The position numbers and the translations under genes are program-made. Source: Craspedostauros australis (Eukaryota; Bacillariophyta; Bacillariophyceae; Mastogloiales; Achnanthaceae). Taken from it: DNA of 64,000 nucleotides. This document shows, piece after piece, positions 56,861 to 64,000 of the stretch. The stretch lies in the NCBI GenBank assembly GCA_026770025.1, contig JAMXDE010000003.1, positions 1,178,001-1,242,000 of the forward strand, read 5' to 3'. Under the pieces are notes generated by a model that was not told the origin of the DNA, did no database searches, and saw only the letters and a program-made list of their open reading frames with translations. Numbering within the stretch: position 1 is the first letter of the stretch; each line of letters begins with the position of its first letter.

Positions 56861-56895
56861 CAATTTAAAAAAAACGACGTTTTCCCTTCCCCCCC
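56861..56895 (-). repeat. Right terminal inverted repeat of the 10.3-kb element
   Basis: CAATTTAAAA, A run, CGACGTTTTCCCTT, C run; inverse of 46603-46640. Confidence 0.82.
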
Positions 56896-59800
56896 TGGGA
56901 CGCCGCTGCAGGGAGGGAAAGCTAGGACCGAGCACTTCACAACTTGTCCCAGTGGCACAAGACGTCCGTCCAGACTTGCGAGCTTCTCGATTCTATGTTG
57001 AAACTTCTCGGAAAGAACATGTCTATGTGTGTGCATGTCACCATCCAAGAGTACCTGGAGGCAACCAAGGATAGTTTGCCTCTCCTTCATTGGCTTGGTT
57101 ATCTTGTCCGTCTCGTCACAGGTCCGCGCGCACCTTCCATCATGCAAGAGGCACAAACCAACATCAATTCTACACAAACGCTCTCCCCTGGTTCTGCGTC
57201 CCCCAACATTGCATGTCTCTCTTCCATGCTCCCTCTCTGTTTTCTGCGAACTGATTTGTCGTGGCGACCGCTGCAGGGAGAACACTGTATCCAAATGTTC
57301 CGAGTGGCCCACAAACCTCTGCACAAGTCTCTCCACCTCGTCATAAATGCAAACATCAGTAATCGCAAGGGCAACACCCACACAGCCATAACAGAACAAA
57401 ACAGGACAGAACGATCCATTCACTCACTCCGTCAGACGAGACAACATGAATAGCACACACTTATCGCCGACGTTGCATGCCGCGAGACACAACATTCCTA
57501 CCTCCGAGGTCGAAGCTCTCTCCATTCAACTCGCACCAGACGAGACAACGAAGAGCAAGGAGGCACTCCCATCAACAACATCGACAACAACAGCAACATC
57601 GTCAAAAGACAGAACGGTCACCATGGAACATGCGGAGCTCCCGTTCCGTCAGGTGGGCTTGATCGGAAGGGACAAGGAACTTCGAATCCTTGAGAACGCT
57701 TTCCGAACCACCTGCGCGCAAAGCAAGAGACACTCCGTGCTTGGCATCAACAACCGCAGCACAATCCATCCAACCCTCCACTCTGGCGAACTCCAGGCGC
57801 CATCCTCACCCAAGGATGTGGTCAACAAGCATCAGCCGACGTCCGCAGAAGGCACATCTTCGAAGAGGACGCTCGTGCTCATCTCAGGACATTCCGGCGG
57901 TGGAAAGACGGCACTCGCCATGCAGGTCAAGCGCTTCGCCTCCGTCCAAGACAGCGATCCACATCAACCACCATTCCATGGCTTCGCCGTGACTGGCAAA
58001 TGCGAGATCTCCAAGATGAATGCCGAGCAACCGTACGCCGGCATCAAACCGGCATTGATGGAGCTCTGCAAACAGATCCTCAGCCTGGAGCCTGGTGAGG
58101 CTGATACTCCAGTCGATATCATCGACACTCCTCTGAACAAGGTTTCAGCAGCTGACTTGGCATTCCGAACACAAGAATCCGCAGCCGCCACTGTATCGTC
58201 GGCATCATCGACGTCATCATCATCGACATCATCGGCATCGTTGTTGAGCGCGACAGAAGGGGGGTCGCACACAGCAACTACTGTCGGTACAAGCGCGAAG
58301 GAGGGAAGCCAACAGTTAGGTCTCCCAACACCAACACCCTCCTTCAGCGAGGATCCTAGACAACTCTCCGCCCTGCGAAAGCTGTTGAGGCGAGGCATGA
58401 CGAAGGGAGAGGTCCAGGCACTGTCGAACATCATCCCGGATCTCCCACGTGTCGTCTTCGGCGACGCCCACATGAACGCCAGCGTCAACTTCCACGACGA
58501 CGCCTCCGTCATGAGCGCATCGACGAACTGGTCAGGCACGCAATGCACAGCTCGGGCGAAGAGCCATCGCATCGGATACCGCGCCCACGGCGACCGACTC
58601 AAGTTCGCTCTGCGGAAGCTCATTCAGATCATCTGCAACTACTGCCCCCTCATCTTCGTCATCGACGATCTGCAATGGGCAGACAAGGCATCGCTCGACA
58701 TCGTGAAATCATGGATGCTGGACAACAAGAACTCATCGCTCATGATCATTGGATGCTACCGATCCAACCTTCTGGAAGAGAACGATGTTCTCAAGACCAC
58801 GCTGACATCATTGGATGAATCCAAGCGGGAGCGTGCCCTCCGCATCGTCAAGCTTCCTGTCCAGGACTTGGAGGTGCATCACGTCAACGAGATGCTGTGT
58901 CGGCTGTTGACTGTGTCAACGGGTGACAGCACACGCAATGTACAAGGCAGCGGCGCCGACGCCGACGCCGAAACTGACATGAGCCACCTGTCCAAGGTTG
59001 CAGAGGAGCTTGCTGATGTGGTACATCAAAAGACGGCTGGAAATCCCTTCTTCGTCCAGCGATTCCTTCAGTCCTTGGTTGACGAAGGCCTGCTCAAGTA
59101 CAACGGGTCGAAGCAATCGTCACCGCCACCACCATCCAACACCAAGAGCAGCAGACTCACTTGGGCATGGTCATGGGACGATGCAGAGATACGGGCCAAG
59201 TCACCATCCACGAGCAGCATCATCGAGCTCATGAAGGACAAGCTGCATCAGGTGCGCAATGCTCGCCAGATCTTACCTATCGCAGCATGTCTGGGTGCAT
59301 CTTTCTCACACTCGACCATCGGCATCGTGATGCGCGGTCTGTCCATCCATTCCGCCCATTCCGCGTTCGTTCGTACGCTATTTGGCATCACCCACATCGT
59401 TTCCACCAACGATATTGAGGAGATGCTGCAAACATGCGAGCAGGAAGGTCTCATCGAGACATCCGTGGGCATCGCCGGCACATCGAGGCTTTCCGCCAAG
59501 TCAGGTAGAAAAGCGTTGAGCAGAACGCGCAGCAAGATGAAGACTCAGAAGAAAAAGAGGAGGGCGAAGCCATCGACCATCTACAACTTCAGCCATGACA
59601 AGGTCCAAGAGGCGGCATTGGACATGGTGGACGAGGAGCAGTTGTCCGAGCTGAAGTACCGAGTCGGCGAGATCCTGCTGTTCGGTCTTTCCGAAGACGA
59701 GTTGAACGAGCGCATCTTCATGATCGCCAACCTCGTCAACACGAGGCTCGATCTCATCCCAGACATCAACAAGAGCGAACGCGGCAAGCGCGTCATGATG

Positions 59801-61542
59801 CTCAACTTCGACGCCGGGAGCAAGGCAGTGAGCTGCTCATCCTTCCACTTGGCGTCCCAATACTTCCGAACCGCCATCTACCTCCTTCCCGAAAATCGCT
59901 GGGAGGCCATGCAGGAGGAGACGTTGCAAGCCTACACCGCCGCGGCAGAGTGCGCCTTCGTCACGTCGGAGCTTGACCGGGCCCGCAAGTACTGCAACAT
60001 CATCATCGAGTCGAAGTGCGACATGGTGGACAAGATCAAAGCGTACGACACTCTCGTCGATGTGGAAATGGCGGATATGCACAACGATGGAGATAAATAC
60101 ACCGCCCTCAAGCTCTGCACCCATGTGCTTGCCCAGCTTGGATACAAGTTGCCAAAGCCTGGAATCGGGCGCACGGTGCACACTATCGTTCGCTTGCTGA
60201 TGCTGAAGCGCATGAGACGCTGGTTGACGCCGAAAATGATCGCCGACATGCCTCTGATCACGAACAGGAAAGAAGAGGCCGTCATGGCGATGATGTCGAA
60301 AATGATAACGATCTGCTTCCTCACCAAGCCGGAGCTCATCCCTTTCGTTTCGCTGCAAATCGTCGACCTCACGTTCAAGTACGGTGCTTCCGAGTATTCT
60401 CCGGGCGCCTTCATGCGTCTGGGAGTGTTGGCAGGAATTGTGATTGGAGATGCCAAGACACGACGGGTCCTGGGGCAGAGGGCCTTGGAACTCATGGCGA
60501 GGATGGACCATCCCATCTCAGAAGGTGTCTTCCGCGTCCAGTACTACGCGAGGGTGCAGCACCACCTGGGTCCCCTCGAAGACATGGCGGAGCCGTTTAT
60601 GGATCTATACCGTCTGGGAATGTCTGTTGGCGACGTAGACAGGGCGCTTTGGAGCGCCACGTCCGGCATGTCAGTGCATATTCATATCGGCACCACCCTG
60701 CCACAGCTCGATTCTGACCTCGCGACATTGGCAAGGGTGGCGACAGATTTCCACCAGGTCCTCCAGACAGCCTTTCTGAAGATCTCCTGGCAAAAGGTTC
60801 TGAACCTGCGCGGAGTATCGCAGCACCGCATCCTCCACATCGGCGACGCCTTCAATGAAGAAAGCGAAATGGAGGGACTCGGTGACAAAGTCAAGGGCCT
60901 CCTCCAGAGCATGACCGACTCCTCCAAGGTATTCTGCTGCGCATTCTTCGGCGAATACGAGCTCGGCGCCAAGATCTCGTGCGACATGATCTTTCAGCTG
61001 ATGAAGGAAATTCCGGGCTCTCTGGGCTTACCGTCGGCGTTCTTCCACGCGGCAATCTGCTTCTTCGCCGCATCACACTCCAAGACGGCCAATTCGAAGT
61101 ACTACAAGGTGGGGAAGAAATGCCTGCAGCAGCTGAAGCGATGGGAAGCACAGGGCAATCCCAACTGCCGCCACTACATCCTGACGCTGAAGGCGGAACA
61201 GCAGTTCTTGCGTGGCAAGCATTGTGAGGCAATGACGTTGTACAAGGAGGCCATCAAGGTGTTTGCCCGTCATGGGTACATCCATGATCAAGGTCTTGCA
61301 CATGAGCGATTGGGGGACTGTTGCATGGCCTGTGGGCGTGAAGCAGAAGCGAAAGAGTACTACAAGGAGTCGATGAAGGCCTATGACGAATGGGGTTCGA
61401 TGGGGAAGGTCGACGATCTGAACAGCAAAGTGGAAGGCATCGAGGGTTAGCACAGATGCGCGTACCAAGCACAGGAGAGTGAGGCAATAGCATAATGCCA
61501 ATACTCTAGATCATCCCCTTGCCAATGTTGCCCCTCATACAA
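56896..61542 (+). repeat. Segmental duplication, copy B, right part
   Basis: Resumes the match to copy A at GCCGCTGCAGGGAGGG (35225 in copy A) and continues to the 3' flank of the ATPase gene. The 35240-35480 interval is the least similar part of the block. Confidence 0.9.
57446..61450 (+). CDS. STAND/AAA_16-type predicted ATPase, copy B
   Basis: 1334 codons, same architecture as copy A: GRDKELRILENAF, Walker A GHSGGGKTAL, Walker B IFVIDDLQWAD, YNFSHDKVQEAAL and a helical TPR-like C-terminal half. It lacks one Asp-Ala pair in the Asp-Ala run near residue 505. By eye about 21 substitutions separate the copies over the first 970 or so residues but about 27 over residues 980-1218. No stop or frameshift is seen, so both copies look functional. 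The 10.3-kb transposon lies 550 bp upstream and may have displaced the distal promoter. Confidence 0.87.
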   Translation: MNSTHLSPTLHAARHNIPTSEVEALSIQLAPDETTKSKEALPSTTSTTTATSSKDRTVTMEHAELPFRQVGLIGRDKELRILENAFRTTCAQSKRHSVLGINNRSTIHPTLHSGELQAPSSPKDVVNKHQPTSAEGTSSKRTLVLISGHSGGGKTALAMQVKRFASVQDSDPHQPPFHGFAVTGKCEISKMNAEQPYAGIKPALMELCKQILSLEPGEADTPVDIIDTPLNKVSAADLAFRTQESAAATVSSASSTSSSSTSSASLLSATEGGSHTATTVGTSAKEGSQQLGLPTPTPSFSEDPRQLSALRKLLRRGMTKGEVQALSNIIPDLPRVVFGDAHMNASVNFHDDASVMSASTNWSGTQCTARAKSHRIGYRAHGDRLKFALRKLIQIICNYCPLIFVIDDLQWADKASLDIVKSWMLDNKNSSLMIIGCYRSNLLEENDVLKTTLTSLDESKRERALRIVKLPVQDLEVHHVNEMLCRLLTVSTGDSTRNVQGSGADADAETDMSHLSKVAEELADVVHQKTAGNPFFVQRFLQSLVDEGLLKYNGSKQSSPPPPSNTKSSRLTWAWSWDDAEIRAKSPSTSSIIELMKDKLHQVRNARQILPIAACLGASFSHSTIGIVMRGLSIHSAHSAFVRTLFGITHIVSTNDIEEMLQTCEQEGLIETSVGIAGTSRLSAKSGRKALSRTRSKMKTQKKKRRAKPSTIYNFSHDKVQEAALDMVDEEQLSELKYRVGEILLFGLSEDELNERIFMIANLVNTRLDLIPDINKSERGKRVMMLNFDAGSKAVSCSSFHLASQYFRTAIYLLPENRWEAMQEETLQAYTAAAECAFVTSELDRARKYCNIIIESKCDMVDKIKAYDTLVDVEMADMHNDGDKYTALKLCTHVLAQLGYKLPKPGIGRTVHTIVRLLMLKRMRRWLTPKMIADMPLITNRKEEAVMAMMSKMITICFLTKPELIPFVSLQIVDLTFKYGASEYSPGAFMRLGVLAGIVIGDAKTRRVLGQRALELMARMDHPISEGVFRVQYYARVQHHLGPLEDMAEPFMDLYRLGMSVGDVDRALWSATSGMSVHIHIGTTLPQLDSDLATLARVATDFHQVLQTAFLKISWQKVLNLRGVSQHRILHIGDAFNEESEMEGLGDKVKGLLQSMTDSSKVFCCAFFGEYELGAKISCDMIFQLMKEIPGSLGLPSAFFHAAICFFAASHSKTANSKYYKVGKKCLQQLKRWEAQGNPNCRHYILTLKAEQQFLRGKHCEAMTLYKEAIKVFARHGYIHDQGLAHERLGDCCMACGREAEAKEYYKESMKAYDEWGSMGKVDDLNSKVEGIEG

Positions 61543-61744
61543 AGGTACCAAGACGTAACGAACTTTTCATGGAGCAAACGAGAATGACTGTATTACTTGG
61601 AAAGTCACATTATTGGAATGAAGGACCCTCGACCTTCTGCGATTGCTTTACTTCACTTCACTTCACTTTAACACAGGTACAGTTTATCCAACTATGTATG
61701 GTACCATTTACGCGCCCATGCATGTACACGCCCATGCTCAATGT
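61451..61744. other. Convergent 3' flank between ATPase copy B and propeller gene
   Basis: About 290 bp with a CACTTCACTT short repeat near 61650-61670. No gene seen. Confidence 0.5.
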
Positions 61745-63034
61745 CTATTCCTTGGTCATGACGGCCTTGAACTTCTCATCGCTGAGCAGAAGGATACGCG
61801 GCTGCTCGAAGTTGATGTTGATGAGGTATCCCGTTCCGTCTTCCGCCTTCAAATGCGACGTGTGCGTGACCTGCTCGTTGAAGTACTCGCGCTTGCCCAG
61901 CAGCTCGCCGTCGTCGTCGAAGATCTCACGCGCTTCGTTGTTGGCACGCGTCTGGACGAGATCGATCTCGAAATGGTAGGCATCGGCGGCCGTGCCATTC
62001 TTGTTCATGATGGCGATGCGCACAGGCTGCGGTGGTTGGTCGTCCGAGATGTAGGTGTTGGAGAAGGACAGGGAGACCTCGGGATCGAGCAGGGCCTCGC
62101 TCAGCGACTCGCCGCGCATGAAGGCGGTGGAGATTTGTGTGTAAAAGAGGAAGGCCGAGACGACGAAGTTGCGCGTCATGATCTTCTCGGCCGTCGACGT
62201 GGGCACGGTGGAGTAGGCCGGGAAGAGGATCTTGTCGTCGTCAAAGACGTCGACGTTGTCGGCCAACCACGTGCTGCCTTGCGTGTCGTGGCCCAACCAC
62301 GCCGTGCGTTCGCCGGATTTATCCTGATTGAGGGTGAAGACGTCGTAGAGCTGCGCCACCCATAGCTTGTCGTCGAGGACCTCGATGCCGGCCAGCACGT
62401 CGTAGCCCGTGCCGAACTCCTCGACCTTGGCGCACTTGTTGGTGAGATCGAGCTTGGCGGACCACACCTTGCCGTAGGCGGAGTTGGTGAAGGTGGTGCA
62501 GCAGCACGGCACGCAACGGCGGAAGGCGCCGCCTGCGACGTAGAGCTGCGTCTCGTCCTTGGGATCGATGCAGACGTCGTTGGGGGACGGCAGGTCTGGG
62601 ATCTCCATGTCGGCAGGCACGGGGATGTCGCCGTCCATCTCGTCCAGCTGTTTGAGGTCGTAGATGAGGAGGCTGTTGCGGTTGAAGCTGCAGAGGATGA
62701 GCAGACCGTCGCTGGTGAGCGCGCTGCCGAAGATGGTGACGTCGGTGGTGCTGTCTCCGGAGCCGTTGTCGGGCGTGGCCAGCGGTCCCGCCACCAGCGT
62801 GGTCTTCTTCGAGACGGAGGGCTCGATGGAGTAGACGAAGCTGAGGAGGGTGCCGTTGCTCATCTTGCGCTGGCATGGGATGTACGCCACGCCGGGCTTG
62901 TAGGCGCTGTTGTGGGCTGCGCTCTCCATGAAGATGGTGTCCTCAGGGAACTCGATGAATTCTCCACCCGCCTCTTCGTCGGACCATTGGAAGTAGTTGG
63001 GCGTGCCTGGGATTGGGGATGGGAGTGATGCCAT
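61745..63034 (-). CDS. Beta-propeller protein, SMP-30/gluconolactonase or strictosidine synthase-like fold
   Basis: 429 residues from the ATG at 63034, no intron and no signal peptide. Blade-like units recur: VTIFGSALTSDGLLILCSFNRNSLLIYDL, SPNDVCIDPKDETQLYVAGGAF, GKVWSAKLDL, AGIEVLDDKLWVAQLYDVF and STWLADNVDVFDDDKILFPAY (each given here as a short stretch of small-residue, strand-rich sequence ending in an aromatic). The PNDV-x-x-D and LWVA-x wording is that of six-bladed calcium-dependent lactonases and strictosidine synthase-like proteins. A CVPCCC cluster near residue 190 is unusual. Substrate cannot be inferred. It is probably cytosolic, since no targeting sequence is seen. Confidence 0.65.
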   Translation of the reverse strand: MASLPSPIPGTPNYFQWSDEEAGGEFIEFPEDTIFMESAAHNSAYKPGVAYIPCQRKMSNGTLLSFVYSIEPSVSKKTTLVAGPLATPDNGSGDSTTDVTIFGSALTSDGLLILCSFNRNSLLIYDLKQLDEMDGDIPVPADMEIPDLPSPNDVCIDPKDETQLYVAGGAFRRCVPCCCTTFTNSAYGKVWSAKLDLTNKCAKVEEFGTGYDVLAGIEVLDDKLWVAQLYDVFTLNQDKSGERTAWLGHDTQGSTWLADNVDVFDDDKILFPAYSTVPTSTAEKIMTRNFVVSAFLFYTQISTAFMRGESLSEALLDPEVSLSFSNTYISDDQPPQPVRIAIMNKNGTAADAYHFEIDLVQTRANNEAREIFDDDGELLGKREYFNEQVTHTSHLKAEDGTGYLININFEQPRILLLSDEKFKAVMTKE

Positions 63035-63952
63035 GCTGATGGTGTGTGTTGGTAGTGCAATGGGGTAGAGTGGTATTATAGAATATTATGTACTCTGAAT
63101 GTAATGTTACAGAATATTATTTTGTGAGTGCACAAGTGTCCAGCTGTGATTGTGGGCAATGTCGGTTGCGAACGGGTTCGATTGTGTGTAGTCGTACAAC
63201 TGTTGGATGATCTATCGCAACTGCTCCGCTTGACGATGACACGGGCAATGGCCATGCACAAAGAATTGGCGATTTGGATCGCTTTCCTCCTCTCTCTGTG
63301 TTGATTGTGTTGTTCGCTCTGTGTGCTTTCGTGTGTCGGATTCATCGTGTTGTTTCCCCAACGCACGATTCCAAAAAGATTCTGGAAGGAGAAGGATCGC
63401 GGGTGTTCCAATCCCGTTCTTGCTTCGTCAGTCACGACATTGAAAACGGAGAAAACGCTCAGAGTGCGTACAATGCATATTTCACCGCATTCCCAACATA
63501 CGATTCGATCGACTGCGGCTTGGGTTGTTCATCGTGGTGCGTCAAGTATGCAAATTAACGGACATTCGGTCTCTGATGGCGATCATGTGACGCCAACACA
63601 AGAGACATCGGACGCGGACGTTCTTCTCTGTGCGGTTTTCGGGACTGCCAAGCATCCCCAACAAAACTCTTCGTCATCATTTGTGCGCTGAAGCCATTCA
63701 CGGTTGCCCAAAAATGACTGTGCGAATTTGGACAAAGCCAGACACGATTCGTCGCGGAATTGTGAATGGAAGAAATTGCATGTCGGATTGAATCGTGAAG
63801 CCGACGACCAAGTAGACCGGCTGGGTCCTCAGGCGTGACAGATAGCAGGCATGGAGAGGACTTGGCGGAGGCGACAATAACGCCGGTCGCGTAGTCGCAG
63901 AAGCAATAGCTCAAGAGATTGTAAATCGCAGGTGCATGAGGAACATCACTCG
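63035..63952. other. Right-edge intergenic region, no gene seen
   Basis: About 0.9 kb upstream of the propeller gene. AT-rich directly upstream (63060-63120). Frames up to 128 codons exist but lack motifs or ATG starts. Confidence 0.45.
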
Positions 63953-63955
63953 CTG

Positions 63956-63999
<44 letters not shown>

Positions 64000-64000
64000 C
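63953..64000 (+). repeat. TATC tetranucleotide microsatellite at the window edge
   Basis: About eleven CTAT/TATC units; continues to, and possibly past, the right edge. Confidence 0.95.

Larger units (their letters stand above)
46603..56895. mobile_element. 10.3-kb inverted-repeat DNA transposon carrying a Harbinger-like transposase and a 1037-residue protein
   Basis: Left end reads GGGGGAAGGGAAAACGGCGT from about 46606; the reverse complement of the right end (56895 inward) reads GGGGGGAAGGGAAAACGTCG, followed on both by a T run and AAAT, so about 36 bp match closely and weaker similarity continues to about 60 bp. The flanks are the two halves of duplication copy B. Copy A has CTTTGCTCGGGTACGCCGCT at the junction, while copy B has CTTTGGTCTGGG before and CTGGGACGCCGCT after the element, consistent with about 5 bp (CTGGG) duplicated. 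Inside, the two genes are divergently transcribed on either side of two tandem arrays. TIRs beginning with G runs fit PIF/Harbinger, though the usual 3-bp TWA target duplication is not seen. Confidence 0.75.

Noticed and set aside
56383-57423. 346-codon minus-strand frame upstream of ATPase copy B
   Set aside because: It starts at GTG, spans the boundary between the transposon and the host block, and the copy A equivalent diverges and ends differently, so it cannot be one gene.
35760-61450. The two ATPase genes considered as an assembly artefact
   Set aside because: They differ by about 50 amino-acid changes and a two-codon indel, and one copy carries a 10.3-kb insertion upstream, so they are genuine separate copies.
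63150-63190. GGGTTCGATT considered as a tRNA T-loop
   Set aside because: No matching acceptor or anticodon stems at the right distance on either side.

Overview
The window is nuclear DNA of a photosynthetic stramenopile, most likely a diatom. Two minus- or plus-strand genes (a trigger factor and a CBS protein) start with a signal peptide followed by an aromatic-residue transit motif of the ASAFAP type, which marks import into a secondary red plastid. Genes are compact, have zero or one short GT-AG intron, and lie on both strands between repeat-rich stretches. I ran no database search; names rest on motifs read from the translations.

Layout. 0-1.7 kb: an ankyrin-repeat gene running off the left edge. 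2.7-4.1 kb and 13.9-15.2 kb: two paralogous membrane-anchored histidine-phosphatase-like genes with an intron at the same codon. 4.2-7.3 kb: one uninterrupted 1033-codon gene joining a MYND/SET (SMYD-type) protein methyltransferase to a complete JMJD5-like JmjC oxygenase. 7.5-13.4 kb: a 5.9-kb DNA transposon with inverted ends and an IS630/Tc1/mariner-like transposase. 16-28 kb: an ordinary host gene cluster (plastid trigger factor, CBS-pair protein, small membrane protein, CRAL-TRIO protein, staphylococcal-nuclease-like protein, mitochondrial carrier family protein, GET1/WRB-like insertase subunit). 28.7-33.2 kb: a decayed element with an RNase H-like part. 41.4-43.5 kb: a decayed Ty1/copia-like element.

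34.7-61.5 kb is dominated by a segmental duplication. Copy A (about 34.7-39.85 kb) and copy B each carry a 4-kb gene for a STAND/AAA_16-type ATPase. Copy B has been split, about 550 bp upstream of its ATPase, by a 10.3-kb insertion (46.60-56.90 kb) bounded by inverted repeats. The insertion carries a spliced PIF/Harbinger-like transposase, an eight-copy 214/230-bp satellite, a 1.08-kb array built almost wholly of 8-bp words, and a spliced 1037-residue protein with five 58-residue repeats. Copy A preserves the empty site, so the insertion postdates the duplication.

The right end (61.7-63.0 kb) holds a beta-propeller-like gene and then a tetranucleotide microsatellite at the window edge. The points most worth a second look are the octamer-word array that abuts the start codon of the 1037-residue protein, the large two-gene Harbinger-like element, the SET-JMJD5 fusion, and the clustering of amino-acid changes between the two ATPase paralogues.
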